64,000 nucleotides of DNA from Corynebacterium amycolatum (GTDB lineage: Bacteria; Actinomycetota; Actinomycetes; Mycobacteriales; Mycobacteriaceae): the NCBI RefSeq assembly GCF_016889425.1, contig NZ_CP069513.1, positions 1,054,001 to 1,118,000 on the forward strand, in the 5' to 3' direction. The notes beneath the pieces were generated by a model. That model was not told the DNA's origin, searched no databases, and was given only the letters and a program-made list of their open reading frames with translations. Below, piece after piece: positions 16,518-25,799 of this stretch. Position numbers and translations under genes: made by a program. Numbering within the stretch: position 1 is the stretch's first letter; every line of letters starts with the position of its first letter.

Positions 16518-17480
16518 CTACTTCAGCGGACGAACACTTCCGGTGAAGTGCGGACGCTTCTTCTTGCGATCCCACGCGACAATGTTGACTGCACGGCCGA
16601 TGTTGGAGCTGCCCTCAGTCAGGTTGTGAGCAGCACCTGCACCGTCACCGGTGTGGGTGAGTGCGACATTGATGGTGGTCGGCAGAACGACCGGCGCACC
16701 GAAGGAAATCTGGAACTCGTACGACTGACCCGGCAGAACCTGTGCCTCAGCCAGCGCGCGGGAGGCGGTGTACATGCCGTGTGCAATCGCTGCTGGCATG
16801 CCCAGAGCCTTCGCGGAGACAGAGGTGATGTGAATCGGGTTCCAGTCACCGGAAACCTTGGCCCACTTGCGGCCGGTGTTGCCAGCCAGCTTCCACTGAG
16901 CGGTGGGGAAGGGGACCTTAAACTGCTCACGCTTGATGGTCTCGGCGCCGGACTTGATGGCCTCACGCTGTGCCTGGACCTCTTCGAAGCCCTCGGCGTC
17001 CTTCAGGCGAACGCCCTTGGCCAGGTACACCGATTGCTCCTCGACCAAGGTGGCGCCGGATGTGGACGATGCAACAGTCGACTCCAGAACAACCTCAGTG
17101 CCCGAGCGGTGAGCGCGGAATGCGGCAACCTTCACCGCGATATCAACCTTGCCGCCGAGTGTGACAGGCGAGATTTCGCGGTAGGTGTTCTCGGTGTGGA
17201 CCAGGCCCATCATCGGCAGCGGGAAATCGTCCCCAGCCATCAGCTCCATCTGAATGGGCATGATTAGGGCGTGGATGTGGCCGAAGAACGCTTGCTCAGA
17301 CTTCGGGGCGCCAACGACGTCGCGGAAGTCCTGGTCGCGGTCGGCATCGACAGTGACACCCTTGACCACTAGTTCATCGACCTTGATTTCGGTGGAGTTC
17401 GGGCGCTTCTTTGCCGAACCAGCAGCTGCCTTGGCGTAGAGCGGAACCAGATTGGGAATGGCGTCCAGGGTCTTAGCCAT
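16518..17480 (-). CDS. MaoC-like (R)-specific enoyl-CoA hydratase / 3-hydroxyacyl dehydratase
   Basis: 320 residues with two hotdog halves. The C-terminal half has the hydratase-2 motif SGDWNPIHITSVSAKALG and IAHGM, where Asp and His are catalytic; the N-terminal half is a degenerate hotdog. This architecture resembles mycobacterial HtdX (Rv0241c). It would dehydrate (R)-3-hydroxyacyl-thioesters. Third gene of the operon fadA-fabG-maoC (53 bp after fabG), so the three enzymes together give thiolase, ketoreductase and dehydratase steps of acyl-chain elongation or breakdown. AGGAAAAC precedes the ATG. Confidence 0.87.
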   Translation of the reverse strand: MAKTLDAIPNLVPLYAKAAAGSAKKRPNSTEIKVDELVVKGVTVDADRDQDFRDVVGAPKSEQAFFGHIHALIMPIQMELMAGDDFPLPMMGLVHTENTYREISPVTLGGKVDIAVKVAAFRAHRSGTEVVLESTVASSTSGATLVEEQSVYLAKGVRLKDAEGFEEVQAQREAIKSGAETIKREQFKVPFPTAQWKLAGNTGRKWAKVSGDWNPIHITSVSAKALGMPAAIAHGMYTASRALAEAQVLPGQSYEFQISFGAPVVLPTTINVALTHTGDGAGAAHNLTEGSSNIGRAVNIVAWDRKKKRPHFTGSVRPLK

Positions 17481-17533
17481 AAGTTTTCCTCTTTCCTCCT
17501 TATCGGGAGCCTATGCGGAAGTCACGACTTCGC

Positions 17534-18892
17534 TTAGGCGCCGACGATGTTCTGACCACAGACGCGCAGGACGTGGCCATTGACACCGAGCGCGCGGTCG
17601 GAGACCAGGAAGGCGATTGCCTGGGCGACATCGCCCGGCTGGCCGCCCTGCTGCAGCGAGTTCACGCGTCGAGCAACCTGGCGGTTGACGAACGGAATAG
17701 CAGCGGTCATGTCGGTCTCGATGAAGCCCGGAGCAACAGCGTTGATGTTGCCGCCGCGCTTAGCGAACTCCTCAGCGTAAGCCTCGACCATTGCGATAAC
17801 ACCGGCCTTGGAGGTGGCGTAGTTGGTCTGACCGCGGTTACCTGCGATACCGGAGGTGGAAGCCATGGTGGCAATACGCGGAGCCTTCTCGAAGGCCTTG
17901 TGGTTCAGCAGCTGCTCGTTCATCTTCAGCTGAGCCTCGATGTTGACGGCGATGACCGAGCCCCACTTGGCGTCGTCCATGTTGGCGAACATCTTGTCGC
18001 GGGTGATACCTGCGTTGTGGATGACGATGTCCAGGCGGCCGTAGCGGGCCACAGCAGCATCGGCAATGGCGTTGCCGGCGTCGTCGGCAGTGATGTCCTG
18101 CTGCAGAGCCAGGCCACCGAGCTCGTTGGCAACCTTGGACAGCGCCTCGCCAGCCTGCGGAACGTCGATGACGATGACCTCTGCGCCGTCAGCCTTGAGC
18201 TGACGAGCGATAGCGGCACCGATACCACGGGCGGAACCGGTGACAGCGGCAACCTTGCCAGCCAGCGGCTTATCCCAGTCAGCTGGGATCTCACCAGCGT
18301 CGGAGGAGACGCGGAGGAACTGGCCGTCGATGAAGGCCGAGCGGCCGGAGAGGAAGAAGTGCAGGGAGGAAATCACGGACGGGGCGGTGACCGAGACACC
18401 CGGAGCAACGAGGATGCCGTTAGCGGTGGAGCCGCCACGAACCTCGTGGCCGAGGGAGCGAATCAGGCCCTCGATACCACCGGCGACAGCGTTCTCAGCA
18501 ATCTCGGCCGGAGTTGCGTTGTGGTGAGCATCCTTGGCGCGGGAGACGGTGACGATGCGGCCACCCTTGTCCAGCTTGCGCATGTGCTTTGCAGCAGCGA
18601 GCACTGGGCCCTGCAGCTCTGACGGGCGCTTAGCCTCGGTGGCGACGAGGACAATGGCACCAATCTTGTCGTCAGCGGCGTTGCCACGACGAACTTGCAG
18701 GCCCCACTCTGTCAGCTGAGCTGCAACTGCGTCTGCATCTGCACCCTCGCCGGTGACGAGCACCTTGTCGTTGTTCAGCAGCGGACCGCCCGGCTTGTGG
18801 CGGCGCAGGAACGGTGGCTGTGGCAGGCCAGCTGCTTTAGCCAGTCCAGTGAGCGGACCACCGTTGACGAGTTCCTGGTACTTATCGGTCAT
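17534..18892 (-). CDS. 3-oxoacyl-(ACP/CoA) reductase, FabG4-like with extra N-terminal domain
   Basis: 452 residues. The C-terminal 245 residues form a short-chain dehydrogenase: NAD(P)-binding GSARGIGAA near 215, NAGIT near 290, catalytic Ser in STSGIAG and Tyr/Lys in NYATSKAG near 365, PGFIETDMT. The N-terminal 200 residues are a flavodoxin-like non-catalytic domain, as in mycobacterial FabG4 (Rv0242c), which prefers CoA-linked and NADH-dependent substrates. AAGGAG lies 8 nt before the ATG. Between fadA and maoC in the same operon. Confidence 0.9.
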   Translation of the reverse strand: MTDKYQELVNGGPLTGLAKAAGLPQPPFLRRHKPGGPLLNNDKVLVTGEGADADAVAAQLTEWGLQVRRGNAADDKIGAIVLVATEAKRPSELQGPVLAAAKHMRKLDKGGRIVTVSRAKDAHHNATPAEIAENAVAGGIEGLIRSLGHEVRGGSTANGILVAPGVSVTAPSVISSLHFFLSGRSAFIDGQFLRVSSDAGEIPADWDKPLAGKVAAVTGSARGIGAAIARQLKADGAEVIVIDVPQAGEALSKVANELGGLALQQDITADDAGNAIADAAVARYGRLDIVIHNAGITRDKMFANMDDAKWGSVIAVNIEAQLKMNEQLLNHKAFEKAPRIATMASTSGIAGNRGQTNYATSKAGVIAMVEAYAEEFAKRGGNINAVAPGFIETDMTAAIPFVNRQVARRVNSLQQGGQPGDVAQAIAFLVSDRALGVNGHVLRVCGQNIVGA

Positions 18893-18939
18893 GGAAAATT
18901 CTCCTTGAAAGTAAAAGTGTCTTTATCGGTGGTGCGCTT

Positions 18940-20262
18940 TTAGACGCGAGCCTCGAGAACTGCGACAACACCCTGGCCGCCCGCGGCACAGACGGAGATC
19001 AGGCCGCGAGTGGTCTTGCCGGTCTCGTCTGCCTTCTGGCGCAGCATCTTGGCGAGGGCTGCCACAATGCGGCCGCCGGTAGCGGCGAATGGGTGGCCGG
19101 CTGCCAGGGAAGAGCCCTTGACGTTGAGCTTCTCGCGCGGGATGGAGCCCAGCGGGCCTTCCAGTCCAAGCTTGGTGCGGCAGAACTCCTCGTCCTCCCA
19201 TGCCTTCATGGTGGACAGGACGGTGCCGGCGAAAGCCTCGTGGATCTCGAAGAAGTCGAAGTCGTCGAAGGTCCAGCCGTTGCGGGCCAGCAGGCGCGGG
19301 GTGGCGTAAGCCGGAGCCATCAGCAGACCCTCGTCGCCGTGGACAAAGTCAACTGCGGCTGCCTCGGAATCGACGACGTCGGCAAGCACCGGCAGACCGC
19401 GCTCAGCGGCCCACTCCGGGGTGGAGACGAGGACGGCAGAGGCGCCGTCGGTAAGCGGAGTGGAGTTACCGGCGGTCATGGTCGGCTCTGCTTCCAGGCC
19501 GCGGCCGAAGACCGGCTTGAGCTTGGCCAGCTTCTCCGGGGTGGAGTCCGGGCGCATGTTGGTGTCACGGGAAACGCCCTTGTACGGGGTGACGAGGTCA
19601 GTGAAGAAGCCCTCGTCGTAAGCGTTTGCCATGTTTTGGTGGGAAGCGGCGGCGAGCTCATCCTGCTCAGCTCGGGTAACGCCCCACTTGGCGGTGGTGA
19701 TGGCCTGGTGTTCACCCATGGACAGGCCAGTGCGGGGCTCGCCGGTCGACGGAGTATCCGGAGCCAGGTCGGACGGACGGGTCTTCAGGAAGACCTTTGC
19801 CATGTCCAGAGTGGACTTCTGGCGGCTGGCCTCCAGCAGGATCTTGCGCAGACGGTCGTTGACAGCAATCGGAGCGTCGGAGGTGGTGTCCACACCGCCG
19901 GCGATAGCGGAGTCAATCTGGCCCAGCTTAATCATGTTGGAGACAGAGTTGAGGGCCTCCATGCCGGTGGCACATGCCATCTGAATGTCGAAAGCCGGGG
20001 TGTCCGGCGCCAGTGCGGAGCCGAGGACACACTCACGGGTGAGGTTAAAGTCACGGGAGTGCTTCAGCACAGCGCCGGCGGAGACTGCACCGAGGCGTTC
20101 GCCGCCGATACCGAAGCGGGCGACGAGACCGTCGATTGCAGCGGTCAGCATGTCCTGGTTCGACTCGTTAGCGTATTCCTTATTAGAACGAGCGAACGGA
20201 ATGCGGTTACCGCCGACGACGACCGCGCGGCGCAGAGAGTTATTGTTGGCCTGAGCTGCCAT
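18940..20262 (-). CDS. Acetyl-CoA acyltransferase (thiolase), FadA2/FadI type
   Basis: 440 residues. Thiolase active-site residues are present: nucleophilic Cys97 in QMACATGMEAL, His in EIHEAF and in GHPFAATGGR, and the second Cys425 in SVCAAGGQG. The class condenses or cleaves 3-ketoacyl-CoA with CoA. From memory the arrangement thiolase-FabG4-HtdX equals Rv0243c-Rv0241c of M. tuberculosis; the acyl-CoA dehydrogenase found next to them there is absent here. AAGGGAA precedes the ATG. A CTAAATTTAG palindrome (20305-20314) lies in the likely promoter. Confidence 0.92.
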   Translation of the reverse strand: MAAQANNNSLRRAVVVGGNRIPFARSNKEYANESNQDMLTAAIDGLVARFGIGGERLGAVSAGAVLKHSRDFNLTRECVLGSALAPDTPAFDIQMACATGMEALNSVSNMIKLGQIDSAIAGGVDTTSDAPIAVNDRLRKILLEASRQKSTLDMAKVFLKTRPSDLAPDTPSTGEPRTGLSMGEHQAITTAKWGVTRAEQDELAAASHQNMANAYDEGFFTDLVTPYKGVSRDTNMRPDSTPEKLAKLKPVFGRGLEAEPTMTAGNSTPLTDGASAVLVSTPEWAAERGLPVLADVVDSEAAAVDFVHGDEGLLMAPAYATPRLLARNGWTFDDFDFFEIHEAFAGTVLSTMKAWEDEEFCRTKLGLEGPLGSIPREKLNVKGSSLAAGHPFAATGGRIVAALAKMLRQKADETGKTTRGLISVCAAGGQGVVAVLEARV

Positions 20263-20459
20263 GTGATTGTTCCCTTCAAAATCCTTGAAGTGTGACGTGA
20301 ATTACTAAATTTAGACAATACTGGTATCGGTGTTTTCTGTCACGTTTTTAGAAATATTTTTGCCCGGTCATCTACCGAGCGGGGGAGGTGAGGGGTAAAC
20401 ACCGTCGTCCACCTGTGAAAAATTCGATGGGCAGCAGTCCGGAATCTCAAAATTTTTCC

Positions 20460-20471
20460 CGCTTGACGACG
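20460..20471 (-). repeat. Intergenic copy of the 12-mer CGTCGTHAAGCG (reverse orientation)
   Basis: CGCTTGACGACG in the 296-bp gap between the divergent fadA and purC genes. The rest of the gap holds the purC -10 region and the CTAAATTTAG palindrome; no gene seen. Confidence 0.7.
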
Positions 20472-20544
20472 GTAATTGCGTCAATCCCCACTAGTTGGGG
20501 TGGCGGCCGGAGGTATCAATAGAGTGCAAAGGCGTATAGGGGTT

Positions 20545-20550
20545 TAGACT
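20545..20550 (+). promoter_or_regulatory. -10 box of purC (leaderless)
   Basis: TAGACT ending 8 nt before the purC ATG at 20559; no Shine-Dalgarno. A second possible -10, TATAGG, lies at 20535. Confidence 0.5.
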
Positions 20551-20558
20551 TTATCGCC

Positions 20559-21452
20559 ATGCGACCTGAACTTTCCTCGTATAACCATCTTTCCGCGGGC
20601 AAGGTCCGGGAAATCTACGAGATTGACCCTGAGACTCTGCTGCTTGTGGTCAGTGACCGTATTTCTGCCTTCGACCACATTCTGGAGACCCCGATTCCTG
20701 ACAAGGGTCGAGTGCTCACCGCGATGAGCGTGTTCTTCTTCGACGAGATCGACTTTCCGAACCATATGGCTGGCCCGGCTGACGATGAGCGCATTCCGGA
20801 AGAGTGCCTCGGCCGTGCGCTGGTGTGCAAGAAGCTGGACATGCTGCCATTCGAGTGTGTCGCACGTGGCTACCTGACCGGCTCGGGTCTCGTCGAGTAC
20901 AAGGAAAACGGCACTGTCTGTGGCATTGAGCTGCCAGAGGGCCTCGTCGAGGGCTCCAAGCTGCCAGAACCGATTTTCACCCCGGCCACCAAGGCCGAAC
21001 TGGGCGAGCACGACGAGAATGTCTCCTTCGACGCCGTTGTGGAGTCCCTGGGGCAGAAGCGTGCCGAAGAACTGCGCGATGCCACCCTGCGTATCTACAC
21101 CCAGGCTGCTGAGCTGGCTGCTAAGCGCGGCATCATCCTGGCCGACACCAAGTTCGAGTTCGGTCTCGACTCCGACGGCAACCTGGTGCTGGCCGACGAG
21201 GTTCTCACCCCGGACTCCTCCCGCTACTGGCCAGCCGACTCCTACCAGGAGGGTTCGGTTAACCCGAGCTTCGACAAGCAGTACGTCCGAAACTGGCTGA
21301 CCTGCTCCAAGTCCGGCTGGAAGAAGGACGAGGGCACTCCGCCGCCGGCGCTGCCAGGTAGTGTTGTGGAAGCAACTCGCGAGCGGTACGTCGAGGCCTA
21401 CGAACGACTGTCAGGCCGCCGCTTCTCGGACTGGATTGGAGAACCTGCGTGA
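20559..21452 (+). CDS. purC: SAICAR synthetase PurC
   Basis: 297 residues. Joins CAIR with aspartate using ATP in purine synthesis. Typical features: N-terminal [20 protein letters not shown] is cut here to [10 protein letters not shown] (nucleotide-binding loop), SDRISAFD, and the SAICAR synthetase signature region [13 protein letters not shown] near residue 100 with ADTKFEFG near 193 and [12 protein letters not shown]. Length is normal for the long bacterial form. It starts with ATG right behind a -10 box and ends in a GTGA overlap with ptrB, so translation of ptrB is coupled to it. Confidence 0.96.
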   Translation: MRPELSSYNHLSAGKVREIYEIDPETLLLVVSDRISAFDHILETPIPDKGRVLTAMSVFFFDEIDFPNHMAGPADDERIPEECLGRALVCKKLDMLPFECVARGYLTGSGLVEYKENGTVCGIELPEGLVEGSKLPEPIFTPATKAELGEHDENVSFDAVVESLGQKRAEELRDATLRIYTQAAELAAKRGIILADTKFEFGLDSDGNLVLADEVLTPDSSRYWPADSYQEGSVNPSFDKQYVRNWLTCSKSGWKKDEGTPPPALPGSVVEATRERYVEAYERLSGRRFSDWIGEPA

Positions 21453-23677
21453 GCGAAGTGACCTTGGACTCGGCATCCGTCGGCAGGCCTGCAAAAAAGG
21501 ATTTGCCCGCACCCCGTGCACAACGGAAGCCGGTGACTCGGTCCTTCCACGGAAGGGACTTCACCGATAACTTCGAGTGGCTCCGCGATAAGGAAAACCC
21601 CGAGGTTATCGAATACCTAGAGGCTGAAAATGCCTATACGGAGGCTTTTACCTCCGATCTTGATGGCACCGCGGACGCGATTTTTAAGGAAATCAAGTCG
21701 CGCGTGCAGGAGACCGACATGTCGGTCCCAACTCGCCTTAATGGCTGGTGGTACTACTCACGCACGCAGGAGGGCAAGTCTTACGGGATGAGCTGTCGCG
21801 TGCGTGCGGAGGCCGGTGACGGTCTTGCCGCGTGGACTCCGCCGACCATTGCGGACGACTCTCCGGCGCCAGGAGAACAGGTCATCCTGGATGCCAACGA
21901 GCTGGCCGAAGGCCACGACTTCTTCGCCCTCGGCGCAGCGAGCGTCTCCGCGGACGGCAATCTGCTGGCCTACTCCACCGACGTCACAGGCGACGAGCGC
22001 TACACGCTGCGCGTAAAGGATTTGCGCACGGGCGAACTGCTTGACGACGAAATTGCGGGCATCGCCGCAGGTGCTACCTGGGTTGGCTCGGAATGGATCT
22101 TCTATCAGAAGGTCGACGAAGCCTGGCGGCCGGATTCCGTGTGGCGTCACCGCGTAGGCACCTCTACCGAGGACGACGTCTGTGTCTTCCATGAGCCCGA
22201 TGAGGCCTACTGGGTCGGAGTCGGTACGGTACGCAGCGAAAAGTACCTGATTATTGAGAGCTCCTCGAAGATTACCTCTGAGGTCTGGTACCTGGACGCC
22301 AGTGACCCGGCCAGTGAGTTCACCTGCGTGCGCCCGCGCGAGTCCGGTGTTGAATACGACATCGATCACGCCGTCATTAGCGGCCAGGATATGTGGCTGA
22401 TTACACACAATATAACTGGCTCGAACTTCGCACTGGCCATGGTGCCGGTGGGGTCTTTCGACAGTATTTTGGATCTCACTGAGCTGGTTGCTCACCGCGA
22501 TGACGTCCGTGTTGAGGGCGTTGACTGCTTCGCTGGGCACATCGCGTTTGGGTACCGTCGCGGCGGTATTGGTCGTGTGGCGCTGGCGGTATTGGCGCAG
22601 GACGAGGATGGTGCTGGCTCCGCTGAGACGGGCGATGCTGCCGACCCAGTGCCAGCGTCCGCTGTGAACTTCGTCGAGCTCGAATTCGACGAAGAGCTCT
22701 ACTCCGCAGGCACTACCGGCAACGCTGAATGGGACACCCCGGTGTTGCGCTACGCCTACGGCTCCTTCACCACGCCGTCGCAGCTCTGGCAGATTGATAT
22801 TGCCTCGGGCAAGCGGGTGCTGCTCAAGGAGCAGAAGATTCGCGGGGAGTTTAATCGCGGTGATTACGTCGCCAAGCGTGAATGGGTGAGTGCAAGCGAT
22901 GGTGCCCAGATTCCGGTGTCGATTATTCACCGCGCGGATTTGGATTTGGATGCGCCGAATCCGATGCTGCTCTACGGCTACGGTTCCTACGAATCCTCGA
23001 TGGATCCGGGCTTTTCCATCGCCCGGCTGTCGCTGCTGGATCGTGGGATGATCTTTGTCATTGCACACGTCCGCGGTGGCGGCGAGATGGGTCGTGGCTG
23101 GTGGGAGAACGGTCGCGCAACCACGAAGAAGAACACATTCACTGACTTCGTCGCCGTCGCTGACTACCTGCTGGATTCTGGTTGGACCACGCGCCAGCAG
23201 TTGGCAGCGCTCGGCGGTTCAGCGGGCGGCATGCTGATGGGTGTGGTCGCAAACATTGCTGGCGATAGGTTCGCGGGCATTCAGGCCGTGGTCCCGTTTG
23301 TCGACTGCCTGACGTCCATGCTGATGCCAGAGCTGCCGCTGACCGTGGTGGAGTGGGATGAGTGGGGCGATCCGTACCACGACCCGGAGGTCTACGACTA
23401 CATGGCCTCCTACGCGCCGTACGAGAACATCTCGGCCGATGTGAAGTACCCGAAGATTCTCGCGATTACTAGTTTGAACGACACTCGCGTGCTCTACGTG
23501 GAGCCGGCAAAGTGGATCGCCAAGCTGCGCGAAGTTGTCGGCGGCGAGCCGGGCCAGTTCCTGCTCAAGACCGAGATGTCCGCTGGTCACGGTGGTGTTT
23601 CCGGCCGTTACGAACGCTGGCGTCAGACTGCCTTCGAGTATGCCTGGATTGTCCACACTGCTGGTGCGGTGGAGTAA
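21449..23677 (+). CDS. ptrB: Oligopeptidase B (prolyl oligopeptidase family)
   Basis: 742 residues. Cytosolic serine peptidase that cuts after basic residues in short peptides. N-terminal part is a beta-propeller ([19 protein letters not shown] entry motif, residues ~40-60), the C-terminal 260 residues the catalytic alpha/beta domain with nucleophile GGSAGGML (Ser about 590), the acid region SLNDTRVLY and His in SAGHGG near 713; [12 protein letters not shown] is a strong S9 family block. No signal peptide. Start GTG at 21449 overlaps the purC stop (GTGA); bluB begins 4 bp after its stop, giving a purC-ptrB-bluB unit. Confidence 0.93.
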   Translation: MSEVTLDSASVGRPAKKDLPAPRAQRKPVTRSFHGRDFTDNFEWLRDKENPEVIEYLEAENAYTEAFTSDLDGTADAIFKEIKSRVQETDMSVPTRLNGWWYYSRTQEGKSYGMSCRVRAEAGDGLAAWTPPTIADDSPAPGEQVILDANELAEGHDFFALGAASVSADGNLLAYSTDVTGDERYTLRVKDLRTGELLDDEIAGIAAGATWVGSEWIFYQKVDEAWRPDSVWRHRVGTSTEDDVCVFHEPDEAYWVGVGTVRSEKYLIIESSSKITSEVWYLDASDPASEFTCVRPRESGVEYDIDHAVISGQDMWLITHNITGSNFALAMVPVGSFDSILDLTELVAHRDDVRVEGVDCFAGHIAFGYRRGGIGRVALAVLAQDEDGAGSAETGDAADPVPASAVNFVELEFDEELYSAGTTGNAEWDTPVLRYAYGSFTTPSQLWQIDIASGKRVLLKEQKIRGEFNRGDYVAKREWVSASDGAQIPVSIIHRADLDLDAPNPMLLYGYGSYESSMDPGFSIARLSLLDRGMIFVIAHVRGGGEMGRGWWENGRATTKKNTFTDFVAVADYLLDSGWTTRQQLAALGGSAGGMLMGVVANIAGDRFAGIQAVVPFVDCLTSMLMPELPLTVVEWDEWGDPYHDPEVYDYMASYAPYENISADVKYPKILAITSLNDTRVLYVEPAKWIAKLREVVGGEPGQFLLKTEMSAGHGGVSGRYERWRQTAFEYAWIVHTAGAVE

Positions 23678-23681
23678 CGGC

Positions 23682-24353
23682 ATGGATATGCGCACGCTGC
23701 TGTCCGCGCAGGGTTTTGACACCGATTCGCTTTCCGACGATCAGTTGGCCGTCTACCACACGCTTTTTCGGCGGCGGGATGTCCGCCGCGAATTCGCCGG
23801 AGAAAAGTTGGACAGGGAGCGATTGATGCGCGTGTTGGCGGCCGCTCACGCCGCTCCTTCGGTGGGGCTGTCCCAACCATGGGACTTTCACATCATTCAG
23901 GATTCGGCTCGCCTGCAGCAGTTTGCCGACCATGTAGCCGGACGCCGCGCTGAATTCGCAGCCAAACTCGAAGGCGAGCGGCGCGAGACTTTCAATCCGA
24001 TTCAGATTGAAGGAATTGTGGACTCGAGAACGGGCATCGTCGTCACTTATGACCCGACCCGTGGCGGCAAGAACATTCTCGGCCGCGACACCGTCGATGA
24101 CACCGGGTTAATGTCAGTCGCGCTGGCTATTCAGAATCTGTGGCTGGCTGCTACGGCAGAGGGGCTCGGCGTCGGTTGGGTCAGTTTCTACCATGAGGAT
24201 TTCCTGGCCAACTTTGTCGGTGTCGAGGCGCCCGTGCGGCCGGTGGCCTGGCTGTGCATTGGTCCGGTAACGCACCTGGCCGCGGAGCGTGACTTGGAGA
24301 AGTTTGGTTGGCGCAAGGGTTTGGCGCTCGATGAGGTTGTGCACTGGGGATAA
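23682..24353 (+). CDS. bluB: 5,6-dimethylbenzimidazole synthase BluB (nitroreductase fold)
   Basis: 223 residues from the ATG at 23682. BluB breaks down reduced FMN with oxygen to make 5,6-dimethylbenzimidazole, the lower ligand of cobalamin. Family blocks: RRRDVRREF near residue 28, APSVGLSQPWDFHII near 63, GRDTVDDTGLMSVALAIQNL near 135 and GVGWVSFYHED. A generic nitroreductase is the alternative, but these blocks are characteristic of BluB. It follows ptrB by 4 bp. Cobalt uptake (cbiMNQO) and the adenosyltransferase elsewhere in the window support a cobalamin context. Confidence 0.85.
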   Translation: MDMRTLLSAQGFDTDSLSDDQLAVYHTLFRRRDVRREFAGEKLDRERLMRVLAAAHAAPSVGLSQPWDFHIIQDSARLQQFADHVAGRRAEFAAKLEGERRETFNPIQIEGIVDSRTGIVVTYDPTRGGKNILGRDTVDDTGLMSVALAIQNLWLAATAEGLGVGWVSFYHEDFLANFVGVEAPVRPVAWLCIGPVTHLAAERDLEKFGWRKGLALDEVVHWG

Positions 24354-24445
24354 TCTGAACTCTTACTTGAAAGGCCTCTGAGTATTCTCCAAGCTTTGTC
24401 CTCTCCGTTACCAAAAATTTACATACGCCTGTTTTTGTTGAATCC

Positions 24446-25255
24446 ATGGCAGGCAGTGGGGTGCAAGAACAGATTCGGACGACAGACCAGGTCGTTCGTC
24501 CAGCGGGCAAAGAGCTCGTAACTGTTGACGGTGGTGTGGTCGGTTCGCCGCTTTTGGTGTCGGTGTCGGGTTTGCGCGACGGCACATTGCTCGATGTCGC
24601 TCGTTTCGTGGCAGCGATGGAACAGCGCGGCATTACGCCGTCTCTGCTGGTAGCGCCGCATGCGGGTAAGAACTGGTCGTTGCGGGAAGCTCCGGCGGTG
24701 CTGGATTGGCTCCGCCGTCGTAGCGATGACGGCATCGAGATTGTTCTCGCGGGGTTCGATCAGTCGGTTCGAGGCCGAGGCGCGGAATTTGCGTCGTTGA
24801 GCGAACATGAAGCGCGCTTGCGCCTGATTGCCGCAACGCGCCAGATGCGTGCGATGGGTTTTGAGACGGATGTCTTTGCACCGCCGAAGTGGACCATGTC
24901 GCCAGAGACCATGAACGTGTTGCCGGAGCTGGGCTTCCGTGTTGCAGCGGACCGAAATGGGGTCCGCGACCTGATCACTGGTGCTGTTGATCCAACTCGC
25001 GTGCTGGCTATCGGCGAGGGCTTCGGCGGCGCCGGTTGGTGGCGCCGCGCGGTGCGCTCCTCAGTGCAGCGCTCGCTGGAGAAGGGCCGCGCGGTGCGTA
25101 TCTCCGTTAACGCTTCGAAACTGCGGGAGCACAAGCTGCGCCAGGATGTTGTCGGCATCATTGACCAGGCGGTCGATGGGGGTGCGCAGCCGGTCAACCA
25201 CTCTTCGGTGCCGCTGGGCCGCGAGTTCTTTGAAGGCATGGAGCAGGTCGGCTAG
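24446..25255 (+). CDS. DUF2334 / polysaccharide deacetylase-like protein
   Basis: 269 residues. It resembles actinobacterial proteins with a DUF2334 domain, a distant NodB-type (beta/alpha) barrel. Visible elements: LLVSVSGLRD near residue 36, then GITPSLLVAPHAG, IEIVLAGFDQ where deacetylases have a His-rich turn, and FAPPKWTMSPETMNVL near 143. Usual deacetylase Asp/His-His metal ligands are not obvious (GFDQS replaces the common GxHxxxH), so it may be non-catalytic or differ in substrate. No signal peptide. No clear Shine-Dalgarno; start could be slightly different. Confidence 0.6.
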   Translation: MAGSGVQEQIRTTDQVVRPAGKELVTVDGGVVGSPLLVSVSGLRDGTLLDVARFVAAMEQRGITPSLLVAPHAGKNWSLREAPAVLDWLRRRSDDGIEIVLAGFDQSVRGRGAEFASLSEHEARLRLIAATRQMRAMGFETDVFAPPKWTMSPETMNVLPELGFRVAADRNGVRDLITGAVDPTRVLAIGEGFGGAGWWRRAVRSSVQRSLEKGRAVRISVNASKLREHKLRQDVVGIIDQAVDGGAQPVNHSSVPLGREFFEGMEQVG

Positions 25256-25288
25256 TCGTCACCTCTGACGGCTATCGTGGGACTGCCC

Positions 25289-25294
25289 TAGTGT
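25289..25294 (+). promoter_or_regulatory. -10 box of the glutathione peroxidase gene (leaderless)
   Basis: TAGTGT, 7 nt before the ATG at 25302; no Shine-Dalgarno. Confidence 0.45.
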
Positions 25295-25301
25295 GGGGTT
25301 T

Positions 25302-25793
25302 ATGAGCAATCTCTTCGACATCCCAGTGACCACCATCGACGGCAACGAAGTAACGATGAGCGACTGGGCAGGCCACGTTCTGCTTATCGTCAACACTGCC
25401 TCGGAGTGCGGTTTCACGGATCAGTACGACGATCTGCAAGGACTTTTCGACGAACTCGCACCCCGAGGCTTCTTCGTCCTCGGCTTCCCCTGCAACCAGT
25501 TCGGCGGGCAAGAGCCCGGCAGTGCCGAGGAAATCAAGCAGTTCTGCCAGCGCGAATTCGGCGTTACCTTCCCGCTCTTCCAAAAGACGGAGGTCAACGG
25601 CGACAGCGCTCACCCACTCTACAAGCTGCTGAAGGAAACCCCGGACGCCGACGGCGAGGCTGGGGACGTGAAGTGGAACTTCGAAAAGTTTGTTATCTCG
25701 CCCGAGGGGGAGGTCATCGGCCGTTTCCGGTCCAAGGTTTCGCCTGACGACGACGCTCTGCGCGACCTCATCGAGGAAAATCTTCCTATTTAA
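25302..25793 (+). CDS. Glutathione peroxidase-family thiol peroxidase
   Basis: 163 residues. Reduces hydroperoxides. Peroxidatic residue is Cys36 in NTASECGFTD (Cys, not selenocysteine), with Gln in FPCNQFGGQEPG and Trp/Asn in VKWNFEKF completing the tetrad. The second Cys in FPCNQ and the resolving-Cys region fit the monomeric thioredoxin- or mycoredoxin-dependent group rather than a glutathione-dependent enzyme, sensible since mshD indicates mycothiol instead of glutathione. The ATG at 25302 is preferred over a GTG at 25293 because a -10 box sits 7 nt ahead. Confidence 0.93.
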   Translation: MSNLFDIPVTTIDGNEVTMSDWAGHVLLIVNTASECGFTDQYDDLQGLFDELAPRGFFVLGFPCNQFGGQEPGSAEEIKQFCQREFGVTFPLFQKTEVNGDSAHPLYKLLKETPDADGEAGDVKWNFEKFVISPEGEVIGRFRSKVSPDDDALRDLIEENLPI

Positions 25794-25799
25794 ACTTGG

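Noticed and set aside
16255..16575. 106-codon frame overlapping the long terminator
   Set aside because: Covers a G run and the hairpin; translation is not protein-like and overlaps the end of maoC.
19093..20295. A 400-codon open frame on the plus strand opposite the thiolase
   Set aside because: It is an antisense shadow of a clearly conserved thiolase gene in GC-rich codon bias; no motif or start signal supports it.
25302..25793. Selenocysteine in the glutathione peroxidase
   Set aside because: The codon at the active position is TGC (Cys), not TGA.
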